A DNA stretch of 64,000 bases from Achromobacter deleyi (GCF_016127315.1 NZ_CP065997.1:4588001-4652000); one strand, 5' to 3'; positions 9,463-17,289 are shown, counted from the stretch's first letter. Translations and numbers: made by a program. Notes: a model not told the origin generated them from the sequence alone.

Positions 9463-10722
9463 ATGCTCACCGACACAGCACTGCGCAATCTCAAGCCTAA
9501 GTCCAAGATTTATAAGGTTTTTGACCGCGATGGCATGTACGTGGCGGTATCGACCGCCGGTACCATCACCTTCCGCTACGATTACCGTCTCAACGGACGC
9601 CGCGAGACGCTGACGCTCGGACGGTATGGGCCGGCCGGCATGTCGCTGGCCATGGCCCGAGAACGACTACTCGATGCCAAGCGGTCCGTCGATCAGGGCC
9701 TTTCCCCGGCGCTGGAGAAGCAGCGGGCCAAGCGGCGACTGACGGCCGCCAGGACCTTCGGCGAGATGACGGAACGCTGGCTGGCCGATGCCCGCATGGC
9801 CGACAGCACCCGGGCGATGCGCAAGCACATCATCGACCGCGACATCCTGCCGGTCTTCCAGAACCGGAAGCTGAAGGAAGTCACCCCCGACGACCTCCGG
9901 GCGCTGTGCAACAAGGTGAAGGCGCGCGGCGCGCCGGCCACGGCCATCCATGTCCGCGACATCGTGAAGCAGGTCTATGCCTTCGCCATCCTGCATGGCG
10001 AGCGGCTCGCCAACCCAGCCGACGACGTGAAGGCGGCGTCGATCGCGACCTTCGTTCCCAAGGACCGGGCGCTCTCGCCCGCCGAGATCCGGCTGGCCTT
10101 CCACCAACTGGAGACCATCGCGTCCTATCCGACCATTCGGCTGGCCTTGCGGCTGATCCTGCTGACGATGGTGCGCAAGAGCGAACTGGTCGAGGCCACC
10201 TGGAGCGAGGTGGATTTCGAGAACGCCACCTGGACGATTCCGAAGGTGCGGATGAAGGGGCGCAAGCCGCACGTGGTTTACCTGTCGCGGCAGGCGATGG
10301 ACATCTTCGTAGCCCTACACACCTGCGCGGCTGGCTCGCGATTCGTGCTGCCGTCGCGCTATGACCCCGATCGGTGCATGTCGCATGCAACGCTCAACCG
10401 GGTGACCCAGCTCATTGGGTCGCGTGCGAAGGAAGCCGGGTTGCCGCTGGAGCCATTCACGGTGCACGACCTGCGGCGCACCGCTTCCACACTGCTCAAC
10501 GAGGTGGGCTTCAACGGGGACTGGATCGAGAAGTGCCTGGCGCACGAAGAGGGCAGCCGGACTTCGCGCTCGGTCTACAACAAGGCCGAGTACGCCGGGC
10601 CGCGGCGGCACATGCTCCAAGAATGGGCCGACATGGTGGAGGCGTGGGTCGATGGGCGCACGCATCTGCCGAAGCTGGTGCCCGAGGACGTGTCGGTCCC
10701 GGTGCTCAGCCCGGCTTTGTGA
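9463..10722 (+). CDS. int: Tyrosine-type site-specific integrase (P4-like, DUF4102 N-terminus)
   Basis: 419 residues, with a good Shine-Dalgarno (AGGAGG at 9448). Residues 1 to about 85 form the arm-binding DUF4102-like domain (DRDGMYVAVSTAGTITFRYD, LGRYGPAGMSLAMARE), followed by the SAM-like core-binding domain and the catalytic domain. Catalytic residues are Arg238 (TMVRKSELVEA), His335-x-x-Arg338 (VHDLRRTAS), His361 (LAHEEGSR) and the nucleophile Tyr372 (SVYNKAEY). It should catalyse recombination between the element and the guaA 3' end. It lies directly beside guaA. It is not obviously the Tn4371-type integrase normally found with this backbone, suggesting module exchange. Confidence 0.93.
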   Translation: MLTDTALRNLKPKSKIYKVFDRDGMYVAVSTAGTITFRYDYRLNGRRETLTLGRYGPAGMSLAMARERLLDAKRSVDQGLSPALEKQRAKRRLTAARTFGEMTERWLADARMADSTRAMRKHIIDRDILPVFQNRKLKEVTPDDLRALCNKVKARGAPATAIHVRDIVKQVYAFAILHGERLANPADDVKAASIATFVPKDRALSPAEIRLAFHQLETIASYPTIRLALRLILLTMVRKSELVEATWSEVDFENATWTIPKVRMKGRKPHVVYLSRQAMDIFVALHTCAAGSRFVLPSRYDPDRCMSHATLNRVTQLIGSRAKEAGLPLEPFTVHDLRRTASTLLNEVGFNGDWIEKCLAHEEGSRTSRSVYNKAEYAGPRRHMLQEWADMVEAWVDGRTHLPKLVPEDVSVPVLSPAL

Positions 10723-10832
10723 GGGAGGGGCGCATGATGACCTTGATGGGAACCGCTTCTGGGGGGCAGTCCAAGGTTTGCGTTTGTCAAGAAAAGATCA
10801 CTCTGGATGATCTTTTTCCTGAATTTTCAAAC

Positions 10833-10892
10833 TTGCGGCTCTTGGAGGAGGTTTATAAATCTGATATTTTGAGCACTATGGATGCTCAAAAT
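10833..10892 (+). promoter_or_regulatory. Promoter and palindromic operator of the abiE operon
   Basis: In an AT-rich pocket, TTGCGG (10833) and TATAAA (10854) form a plausible promoter with a short 15-base spacer. A perfect 9-bp inverted repeat, ATTTTGAGC (10866-10874) and GCTCAAAAT (10884-10892), straddles the preferred abiEi start codon at 10878. AbiEi antitoxins are known to repress their own operon through inverted repeats. Confidence 0.55.
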
Positions 10893-11699
10893 TCACGAAA
10901 ATTGAACCGTTTGCTGGCCGAACTGGGCGATACGCGCCTGGTGTCCAGCCGCTGGTTGCGCACGCATGACTACTCCAACAGCCTAGTTGCGCGCTATGTG
11001 GGCAGCGGCTGGCTGGTGTCGCCGGCGCGCGGCGTGTACATGCGCGCCGGCGGGCGGCTGCAATGGGATGGGGTGGTCCGCAGCCTGCAGGTCGGGGAGG
11101 GCATGCCACTGCATGTCGGGGGACGCTTTGCGCTGGCCTTGCAAGGGCACGAGCACTACTTGCGCCTGGGTGATGCCGGGACGATCACGCTTTACGGACC
11201 GACGCCTCCGCCGGGCTGGGTCGGCAAGCTGTCCATGGAGCAGCGCTTCGAGTACCAGGGCAGGGGGCCGTTGGACCTGTCGGCCGTGCCCGTCACGGCG
11301 GAAGTCTCCGAGAAGGCGCTGTCCGAGGCGGGCTTGGCCTGGCATTCCGCTGCGCCTGGTGTCGATGCCTTGGTCTGCTCGACGCCCGAGCGGGCCATGC
11401 TGGAGCTGTGCGATGGCGTATCGGATGCGGCAGGGGTCTACGAGGCCGATGCGCTGATGCAGGCCATGACCACGCTGCGCCCACAGCGCGTCGGCCTGCT
11501 GCTGCGCCACTGCCGCAGCATCAAGGCCAAGCGGCTGTTCCTGGCACTGGCCGATCGCCATCGGCATGCGTGGCTGGCGCATGTGCCGTTGGATGGCGTC
11601 GATCTGGGCCGGGGCAAGCGTGCGCTGGTGCCCGGCGGGCGCCTGCATCCGACCTACCAGATCACCTTGCCAGGAGACCTCGATGAGCACCTGGCTTGA
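10878..11699 (+). CDS. abiEi: AbiEi-family antitoxin (type IV toxin-antitoxin)
   Basis: 273 residues from the ATG at 10878. An upstream ATG pair at 10734/10737 after a GGGAGGGG would add 48 residues, but that stretch is AT-rich and looks like promoter. The N-terminal wHTH-type start NSRKLNRLLAELGDTRLVSS and GYVGSGW-like SNSLVARYVGSGWLVSPARG are typical of AbiEi. The C-terminal part (STPERAMLELCDGV, LRHCRSIKAKRLFLALADRH) is the antitoxin domain. It represses the operon and counteracts AbiEii. It overlaps abiEii by 17 bp. On a mobile element the pair gives both stabilisation and abortive phage resistance. Confidence 0.85.
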   Translation: MDAQNSRKLNRLLAELGDTRLVSSRWLRTHDYSNSLVARYVGSGWLVSPARGVYMRAGGRLQWDGVVRSLQVGEGMPLHVGGRFALALQGHEHYLRLGDAGTITLYGPTPPPGWVGKLSMEQRFEYQGRGPLDLSAVPVTAEVSEKALSEAGLAWHSAAPGVDALVCSTPERAMLELCDGVSDAAGVYEADALMQAMTTLRPQRVGLLLRHCRSIKAKRLFLALADRHRHAWLAHVPLDGVDLGRGKRALVPGGRLHPTYQITLPGDLDEHLA

Positions 11700-12627
11700 T
11701 CGGTGGGACCGGCGCTACACCGACCGGGTGCGGCTGCTGGTCGAGATCCTGCCGGTGCTGGCCCAGGAGCCGCGCTTCGCGCTCAAGGGCGGCACCGCCA
11801 TCAACCTGCTCGAGCATGACCTGCCGCGTCTGTCGGTGGACATCGACCTGGCCTGGCTGCCGGTGCACGACTACGCCGAGGATGCGAAGCTGATCGCCGA
11901 AGCACTCGGACGACTGGCCGACGCGATGCGCGCCCGGCCTTTGCAATTGCAGGTGCAGGCCTCGGCGGGCGAAGGCGGGGCGGTCACCCGGCTGGTGGCC
12001 AGTCGCGGCCGCGCGCGTGTGCAGATCGAGACGACGCCGGTGATGCGCGGGACGGTGCATCCGGTGCGGGCCATGGTCGTGCGCCCGAAGGTGGAGGAGG
12101 CGTTCGGCTTCGCCGAGGTGCAGGTGCTGGATTTCGCCGACCTGTATGCCGGAAAGCTGGCGGCGGCATTGTCGCGGCAGCATCCGCGTGATCTGTTCGA
12201 CGTGGGCCTGCTGCTGGAGGATGAACGAGCGGATGCTGGTCTATGGCGGACCTTTCTCGTGTACCTGACATGCAGCCCAAAGCCAGCATGGGAAATGCTG
12301 TCGCCGCGCGTACCTGCGGATTTCCAGGCCACCTTCGAGGCCCATTTCAAAGGTATGACGACCGAGCCTATCAGCGTGGCGGCATTGCTGGAGAGCCGTG
12401 AGCGTCTGTTGGCACGGGTGGCGCATTGGCTGGACGAGCCGTCGCGCACCTTTCTGCAATCGGTAGAGGACGGGCAGCCAGATTTCGGGTTGATCGGCCT
12501 TGCTCATGCGGTCGACCTGCCCGGGGTGCGGCGCAAGTTGCACAACCTGGCGCAGCGCACGGCGGCTAAACGCGCTGCGGATCGTGGGCAGTTGGCGGAC
12601 GTGCTGGCGCGCATCAAGGTGCGATGA
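11683..12627 (+). CDS. abiEii: AbiEii/AbiGii-family nucleotidyltransferase toxin
   Basis: 314 residues from the ATG at 11683 (SD AGGAGA). The nucleotidyltransferase signature is clear: FALKGGTAINLLEHDLPRLS with Gly36-Gly37-Thr38, then SVDIDLAW with Asp53 and Asp55. Later come VQIETTPV and VLDFADLYAGKLAAAL with HPRDLFDV, matching the conserved K/D motifs of the family. Such toxins transfer nucleotides to tRNA or other targets and arrest growth. Its start lies inside the end of abiEi, so expression is coupled to the antitoxin. Confidence 0.88.
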   Translation: MSTWLDRWDRRYTDRVRLLVEILPVLAQEPRFALKGGTAINLLEHDLPRLSVDIDLAWLPVHDYAEDAKLIAEALGRLADAMRARPLQLQVQASAGEGGAVTRLVASRGRARVQIETTPVMRGTVHPVRAMVVRPKVEEAFGFAEVQVLDFADLYAGKLAAALSRQHPRDLFDVGLLLEDERADAGLWRTFLVYLTCSPKPAWEMLSPRVPADFQATFEAHFKGMTTEPISVAALLESRERLLARVAHWLDEPSRTFLQSVEDGQPDFGLIGLAHAVDLPGVRRKLHNLAQRTAAKRAADRGQLADVLARIKVR

Positions 12628-12661
12628 CGTGGCGGCAATACAAGCGGATGGAGCGATCGCG

Positions 12662-12904
12662 ATGGTTCACGACTTCACATTGGTCTATGCGCTGAATCCT
12701 GAGCTGGATTCGCAGGATGAGGTCCTGCGCCGGCTGGCCGGCAGCGACTGTGCCGACGCCACGGTGGGCTGGGGTCGGCCTGGGCACGTCGCGCTGGCCT
12801 TTAGCCGGGAGGCACGAGACCGAGATGTGGCGGTCACGTTTGCTGTAGCTCAGATGGCACGAGTGCTGCTCGGGGCGGAACTGGTCAGGGTGGATGCCGG
12901 GTAG
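12662..12904 (+). CDS. Small conserved accessory protein of unknown function
   Basis: 80 residues from the ATG at 12662. The sequence MVHDFTLVYALNPELDSQDE, then GCADATVGWGRPG-like and VALAFSREARDRDVAVTFAV, suggests a compact alpha/beta protein with no signal peptide or membrane segment. I recall similar short proteins beside regulators on conjugative elements but cannot assign a function. It is 34 bp after abiEii on the same strand and convergent with the AlpA gene, with 25 bp between their ends. Coding quality is good, with high GC3 and no rare codons. Confidence 0.6.
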   Translation: MVHDFTLVYALNPELDSQDEVLRRLAGSDCADATVGWGRPGHVALAFSREARDRDVAVTFAVAQMARVLLGAELVRVDAG

Positions 12905-12929
12905 TCACCGTGGACGTCAGAGGGCGGTG

Positions 12930-13292
12930 TCATCGAACAGGGCGGTGCCGACGCAGCCTCACGTCCGGGCCGGGCGATGTGTCGGCCTCTGCTGATCGCG
13001 AGGCTTGCTTGCGGCTTTCTATCCAGGCTTCGACTTCTTCCAGATCCCAGACCACGCAGCGCGGCGTCAGCCGGAAGCGCCGGGGAAACTCGTCGCGCTG
13101 CTCCATTTCGTAGATGGTGGTTTCCGCCAAGGGTACGATCTGATGCAGCTCACGTCGGCGGATCGTGCGGCGAAAGGGGAGCGGTGATCCCTTCGAGAGC
13201 TGCGGAAGCTCGGCGTACCGCTCGGCGCCGGGGTGAGGCAGGGAAGCATTGGGTTGTGCTGAAGTCCTGAGCGTTTCTGAGTTGGCAGCCAT
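12930..13292 (-). CDS. AlpA-family HTH DNA-binding regulator
   Basis: 120 residues from the ATG at 13292. The C-terminal half holds the AlpA/excisionase-like winged HTH: IRRRELHQIVPLAETTIYEM, FPRRFRLTPRCVVWDLEEV, EAWIESRKQ. The N-terminal 50 residues are polar and probably disordered. AlpA-type proteins regulate integrase or transfer genes or act as directionality factors on islands. A longer frame to 13520 exists, but the extra 76 residues lack family similarity. Confidence 0.8.
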   Translation of the reverse strand: MAANSETLRTSAQPNASLPHPGAERYAELPQLSKGSPLPFRRTIRRRELHQIVPLAETTIYEMEQRDEFPRRFRLTPRCVVWDLEEVEAWIESRKQASRSAEADTSPGPDVRLRRHRPVR

Positions 13293-13705
13293 CGTCCAGA
13301 TTCCATGGGGTTCGCAATGAACGTCATGGTGGCTATCGGTGGCGATTGCGACAACTTGCTGCAGCAAGGCCAAGCGTAGGAAAGCAGCATCCCGGCGTTC
13401 CGCCGTCGGGCTCGCAGGGTGCGCCCCGCGCCTCTGCGAGTCGCGGCCATTCAGCTTTGATCCCTGATGCCTTCGGCCTGGATCGTTGATCCGGGCCTGC
13501 GCGCTGCGCTTGCCTTCCACTTCTTCGTTGGAGATGGAGAGGCGGGCTTGCTGTTCTCTTCACCGTATCACGGCGTTCTCGCCGTCAATGACTGCGCGTG
13601 CTCGCACGCTTGCGGCCTGTCGGCCGTCTGTGATCCCTGACTGCTTGCGCTGCGCCGTGAGGCGCCGGTTCCGGGCAATTCCGCCCGAGCAACCGGAGCA
13701 CGATC
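13293..13705. other. 413-bp intergenic region between alpA and radC
   Basis: No convincing gene is seen on either strand. It must contain the divergent control region of alpA (leftward) and the radC-like gene (rightward). Only short GC hairpins are visible and no clear -35/-10 pair stands out. Confidence 0.5.
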
Positions 13706-14215
13706 ATGTCGCAACTGTCCTTTTCCTCTTTCGATTCGCTGCTGCATGTGCGCGTTACCCAAGGCCGCTATCGGCTGGCCTCTGTCGAACAGATCCTTGA
13801 AGCGGCACGCGAGGCTATCGACCAGAAGATGCAGCGCGGTACCGAGTTCAGTTCACCAGCCGTCGTGAAGGAGTACCTGCACGCTAAACTGGCAGGCTTC
13901 GAGCATGAAGTGTTCGCCGTTCTGTTCCTCGACACCCAGCATCGCTTGATCGAGTACACCGAGATGTTCCGCGGCACCATCGACAGCGCATCCGTGCATC
14001 CGCGCGAAGTCGTCAAGGAGGCGCTGCGGGCCAATGCAGCAGCAGTGATCCTGGCACACAACCACCCCAGCGGGCATCCAGAGCCCAGTGCTGCGGACAG
14101 GGCGCTGACGCGGCAGCTCAAGGCAGCGTTGGAATTGGTGGACGTGCGCACGCTGGACCACATCATCGTTGCTGGCAGTGCTACTACGTCATTTGCAGAG
14201 CGAGGTTTGCTCTGA
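13706..14215 (+). CDS. radC: RadC-family JAB/MPN domain protein
   Basis: 169 residues. The JAMM-type metal site is visible as His118-x-His120 (LAHNHPSG) with Asp131 (SAADRAL), preceded by AVLFLDTQHRLIEYTEMFRG and VHPREVVKEAL. The N-terminal HhH part of chromosomal RadC is missing, as is usual for the short copies found on mobile elements and near defence loci. Metal-dependent nuclease or deubiquitinase-like activity is often proposed, but the in vivo role is unsettled. It ends just before a strong terminator at 14220. Confidence 0.9.
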   Translation: MSQLSFSSFDSLLHVRVTQGRYRLASVEQILEAAREAIDQKMQRGTEFSSPAVVKEYLHAKLAGFEHEVFAVLFLDTQHRLIEYTEMFRGTIDSASVHPREVVKEALRANAAAVILAHNHPSGHPEPSAADRALTRQLKAALELVDVRTLDHIIVAGSATTSFAERGLL

Positions 14216-14219
14216 CCTC

Positions 14220-14240
14220 GGGGGCTTCGGCCCCCTTTTT
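14220..14240 (+). terminator. Rho-independent terminator after radC
   Basis: GGGGGC (14220-14225), a TTCG tetraloop, GCCCCC (14230-14235) and TTTTT form a textbook terminator 5 bp after the radC stop codon. Confidence 0.9.
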
Positions 14241-14385
14241 GCTGCGCCAGATAGCCCAGGCACGGTACTTCGAGAACGAGGATGGCACGCACGGCTTGAT
14301 CTGGTCGCAGCACGCCTGACGGCGGCCACCAAGCCCCGCCTATTGCGGCGGGGTGCATTTCAAGATTGGAGTCCCCGCAATTCCC

Positions 14386-14802
14386 CTACAACTCTCCATC
14401 GTCCTTCAGCTTCTGGATATCATTCGAGATTGTCTTCTGAGATCGCAAGGTGCGTTTTGCAATTTCAACTTGCGACAATCCCTCTTGCGCAAGCTCTTTG
14501 ACGACCTTTCTCCGCTCCGCAGGCGGCTGTTGAGCGACATGATCGGTCTGTCGTCGAACCAGGCCAGAAAGCACAGTTTCTTTCTTGATAATGCGCTGCT
14601 TTCCATCCGCAGAATCAACAGTGAAACTCACGGAGTTTGCTGTCTGCTTGAATTCATATCCGCGGATTGCGCCAGTCTGAACTTGCTCTGCTAAAGCGTG
14701 CAGTTGAGCAGCCACCTGTTGATTATTCAAAGATGTCAAGTTCCCACTTGACGCACCCTTGACGACTAATTCGCCATTGGACTTCTTGGTTGCCACGTAC
14801 AT
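14386..14802 (-). CDS. Hypothetical protein with C-terminal helix-turn-helix
   Basis: 138 residues from the ATG at 14802; a second ATG at 14838 would give 150, and neither has a well-spaced SD. The C-terminus LAQEGLSQVEIAKRTLRSQK plus TISNDIQKLKDDGEL looks like an HTH of the sigma-factor or resolvase type. The rest (GASSGNLTSLNNQQVAAQL, FKQTANSVSFTVDSADGK) is not recognised. Codon use is markedly AT-richer than the backbone, suggesting recent acquisition. Four CTAG-centred sequences lie just upstream (14853-14888), so it may be autoregulated. A GC hairpin at 14334-14353 follows its 3' end. Confidence 0.6.
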   Translation of the reverse strand: MYVATKKSNGELVVKGASSGNLTSLNNQQVAAQLHALAEQVQTGAIRGYEFKQTANSVSFTVDSADGKQRIIKKETVLSGLVRRQTDHVAQQPPAERRKVVKELAQEGLSQVEIAKRTLRSQKTISNDIQKLKDDGEL

Positions 14803-14852
14803 CCCCTTTCGATAGCACACGCGCGAATTGGCATGCATCGGGTCGAAGCATA

Positions 14853-14888
14853 TCTAGAATTTCTAGAAAATACTAGTAACTTCTAGAA
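14853..14888. promoter_or_regulatory. Four CTAG-centred palindromes at about 10-bp spacing
   Basis: TCTAGA (14853), TTCTAGAA (14861), TACTAGTA (14871) and TTCTAGAA (14881) follow one another, so the CTAG centres are 9, 10 and 10 bp apart and lie on one face of the helix. CTAG is rare in this GC-rich sequence. The cluster sits upstream of the HTH gene at 14802 and over the stop codon of the XRE gene, and looks like a cooperative operator. Confidence 0.55.
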
Positions 14889-15200
14889 ATTCTGTGGGAT
14901 GTCGTTTGGCACTGACTCGCTAGGGAGCAGCTTAGTCTCCGTCTCAGCCATCAGCGCTGCTGTGCTGCACTCCAATGCACCGGCGATCTTGAAGATGATC
15001 GCCAGGGTCGGCGAATGCTCGCCACGCTCTATCTTGCCCATATGTGAACGTTCAATGCCAGCCAGATTGGCCAGCGTTTCCTGGGCGATGCCGCGCTCCG
15101 TGCGCAGCGCACGCACCGCCGCGCCGAAGGCCTGGGCCAGCTCGGCGTCGAAGGTGATGGAGCCGGCCGGTCGGCCGCGCTGGACGGTTCGCTTCTGCAT
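14883..15200 (-). CDS. XRE-family HTH transcriptional regulator
   Basis: 105 residues from the ATG at 15200. The Cro/CI-type HTH is explicit: AVRALRTERGIAQETLANLA, GIERSHMGKIERGEHSPTLA, then IIFKIAGALECSTAALM. The N-terminal 25 residues (QKRTVQRGRPAGSITFDAEL) are a basic extension. The start codon lies inside an inverted repeat, GCTTCTG/CAGAAGC (15191-15210), suggesting autorepression. It is divergent from the DUF2958 gene and precedes the orphan HTH gene on the same strand. Confidence 0.85.
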   Translation of the reverse strand: MQKRTVQRGRPAGSITFDAELAQAFGAAVRALRTERGIAQETLANLAGIERSHMGKIERGEHSPTLAIIFKIAGALECSTAALMAETETKLLPSESVPNDIPQNF

Positions 15201-15210
15201 AGACAGAAGC
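15191..15210. promoter_or_regulatory. Inverted repeat over the XRE start codon
   Basis: GCTTCTG (15191-15197) and CAGAAGC (15204-15210) are perfect 7-bp arms with a 6-bp spacer that includes the start codon of the XRE gene; probably its own operator. Confidence 0.45.
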
Positions 15211-15405
15211 GTCGATTCGCGGCACAATTAAAACCACGTTATATTTAACTCATTCATCGGTTTTCCTGTCCTATGCCTCTATGGGAGTCCGCAGCGCCGG
15301 GTCTCATCAAAAGTGGAGAGCCTGATCCATGGATTTCTTGACTTCCGTACATGCGCCTTGGTGCTTCTACGCTTTTGCGGATGGACGGGCATGCGCATGT
15401 GCGTT

Positions 15406-15459
15406 TTCGTGGGAAGTCGGGGATGCGGGTCTGCGGCTTCGTGCATTCGTGGGAATGCA
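15406..15459 (+). promoter_or_regulatory. Repeated TTCGTGGGAA sites upstream of the DUF2958 gene
   Basis: TTCGTGGGAA occurs at 15406-15415 and again 40 bp later at 15446-15455. The second copy lies in a 7-bp inverted repeat, TGCATTC (15442) and GAATGCA (15453), ending 3 bp before the start codon at 15463. This fits an operator for translation- or transcription-level control. Confidence 0.4.
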
Positions 15460-15462
15460 TCC

Positions 15463-15792
15463 ATGACGCAGCTCATCACTGACGACGAGCGCGCACGAAT
15501 GCTGGTCAACGGGCAGGGCACCGATGCATTGCCCGTGGTGCGACTGTTCACCCCTGACGCGCACGCCACCTGGCTGCTGGCCGCACTCGATCCGGCCGAT
15601 CGCGATACGGCCTGGGGGCTGATCGACCTCGGAATAGGCATGCCCGGCCTGGGCAATGTGAAGCTGTCCGATCTGGCGTCCATCATCGGGCCGCGCAAGC
15701 AGCCGGTGATGCGCGATCGCTACTTCCAGCCGGTGCGGCGGCTATCGGAGTACCTGCGGCTGGCCAAAGAAAACGGCTCGATCACCGACTGA
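15463..15792 (+). CDS. DUF2958 domain-containing protein
   Basis: 109 residues from the ATG at 15463; upstream in-frame starts lie in the operator region. The sequence TDDERARMLVNGQG, VVRLFTPDAHATWLLAALDP, DTAWGLIDLGIGMPGLGNVK and MRDRYFQPVRRLSEYLRLAK is the DUF2958 pattern, a small protein common on conjugative elements of Proteobacteria. The function is unknown. It is divergent from the XRE regulator gene, which may control it. Confidence 0.85.
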   Translation: MTQLITDDERARMLVNGQGTDALPVVRLFTPDAHATWLLAALDPADRDTAWGLIDLGIGMPGLGNVKLSDLASIIGPRKQPVMRDRYFQPVRRLSEYLRLAKENGSITD

Positions 15793-16129
15793 CCAACCCC
15801 CAGCAACAACAGCGCACTCTGACTATTTCAGGCTTACCCAAGACCTGCACAGTCTGAATCCGCACTCTTGCACCGAAGCGGTGCGCTTCTGTTGCAAACA
15901 GTCATGATCTTTGGTGCGGGCTGCTGCACGGTGCTCCATGCTGCGCGCCATTTTTCCGGAGGCGTAGCCGTCGCATTGAGACGATTTCCGCAATGCCCTG
16001 GAGCCAATCGGTCTTGATACCAGCAGTTACAACTTATCCCGATTTCGATGACGACTTGATGGCGGCCCGATAGCTCCTGCACGCCGGAATCCGTGGCGAC
16101 GTTCCTGCTGAATGACAGGAGGCCGCGTC
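15793..16129. other. 337-bp intergenic region before the DUF2285 gene
   Basis: No supported gene is present. A GAAGCG/CGCTTC hairpin with a 3-base loop lies at 15875-15889, bracketed by TTGCA and TTGCAA. The region presumably holds the promoter of the DUF2285-HTH-repA-parA set. Confidence 0.45.
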
Positions 16130-16927
16130 ATGGCTGACCCCAGCGCCGAACACTGGTATCCGACCGCCGCGTATCTCTACACGCTGCACCTCGACGGCCC
16201 CGCGCTGGCGTGGGAATACCTGCGCCGCCACCCGGACTACCGCCGCGACTGGCTGCGCCGGCGCCGCCGGCCAGAGGCCGCCGCGCGCTGGGGATTGCGC
16301 CTGCTGGAAGATCCCGCCCTGGATGCGCGCGACGCGCATCCGGCCTGGTTCCCTGACCACGATGCCGTCGTGCAGCTCTACCCGGACGCCGACCCGCCAC
16401 CCGACGCGGTGGCCTTCGCGTTCTGGCGCCTCCCCGGCCAGAAACGCCTGATCCACGATGGCAAGCGCCTGGTGCTGCTGGCGCGCTGGCCGGGCTGCTG
16501 CCTGCGGCTGGTGATCGCTCCCGGCTTGGCCGACGGCATGGCTTACGCCTATGCCATCCGCGCCTGCGCCGCATCCTGCGGACGCTATCAGGCGCTGGCG
16601 GCCGAACTGGACAAGCTGGCCGCCGCTGGCGATGCAGCGCCAGCGGGAACGGCACGGTCGCGGCCGGCCCCCGCTGCGTTGCTGGAGTTGAACACGCTCC
16701 AGGCGCTCGACGGCACCCTCGCGGGCGCGTCCCTGCGCGACGTGGCCGAAGGGCTGTTCGGCGTCGATGCCGTCGCCGACGACTGGTACGCCGACAGCGC
16801 CTTGCGCGCCCGCGTTCGCCGGCTGGTGCGCCGGGGCGATGCGCTGATGCGCGGCGGCTATCGCCGTCTGGCACAGCTTCCGCCCGTTGCACAGGGACGC
16901 GCTGCATCCCCTGCAAAACGTCCCTGA
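16130..16927 (+). CDS. DUF2285 domain-containing protein
   Basis: 265 residues from the ATG at 16130 (SD AGGAGG at 16117). The N-terminal region YLYTLHLDGPALAWEYLRRH plus PDYRRDWLRRRR corresponds to the transcriptional-regulator-like domain often fused upstream of DUF2285. The DUF2285 part includes AFWRLPGQKRLIHDGKRLVL and LLELNTLQALDGTLAGASLR, with the closing RARVRRLVRRGDALMRGGYR. It is regularly found between the accessory region and repA on Tn4371-like elements. A regulatory or replication-accessory role is inferred from position only. Confidence 0.85.
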   Translation: MADPSAEHWYPTAAYLYTLHLDGPALAWEYLRRHPDYRRDWLRRRRRPEAAARWGLRLLEDPALDARDAHPAWFPDHDAVVQLYPDADPPPDAVAFAFWRLPGQKRLIHDGKRLVLLARWPGCCLRLVIAPGLADGMAYAYAIRACAASCGRYQALAAELDKLAAAGDAAPAGTARSRPAPAALLELNTLQALDGTLAGASLRDVAEGLFGVDAVADDWYADSALRARVRRLVRRGDALMRGGYRRLAQLPPVAQGRAASPAKRP

Positions 16928-17002
16928 TCAGGAAGCCTTGCTTTCTTGAAAGTGCCTCTATCCGGCCGCGTGGTGTGGCCGGGCTTGATGGAGGTACATC
17001 CC

Positions 17003-17287
17003 ATGCGACCCGCTCCCTTGCGGCCTGCCGCCGCTGCTGTCGCTGCCCCCGTGCAGCCCCAACGCTACCTGACCAACGACGAAGCCGCCGAATACCTGCG
17101 GCTGTCGCCGCGCACGCTGGAGAAGCAGCGCGTGATCGGCGGAGGCCCCAAGTTCCGCAAGTTCGGCCGCCGCGTCATGTACGCGGTGGCCGACCTCGAT
17201 GCCTGGGCCGACCAGCGCAGCTACGAGGCCACGTCCGACCCGGAATATGCCGAGCGTCACGCGGGCGACTACCGTGATGGCCGCTGA
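17003..17287 (+). CDS. Excisionase-like helix-turn-helix protein
   Basis: 94 residues from the ATG at 17003, with GGAGG 8 bases upstream. After a Pro/Ala-rich N-terminus comes the MerR/Xis-like HTH: RYLTNDEAAEYLRLSPRTLE, KFRKFGRRVMYAVADLDAWA. The protein ends in DPEYAERHAGDYRDGR. Such proteins act as recombination directionality factors or as regulators. Here it directly precedes repA with a 2-base gap, so it is probably part of the replication operon. Confidence 0.8.
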   Translation: MRPAPLRPAAAAVAAPVQPQRYLTNDEAAEYLRLSPRTLEKQRVIGGGPKFRKFGRRVMYAVADLDAWADQRSYEATSDPEYAERHAGDYRDGR

Positions 17288-17289
17288 TC

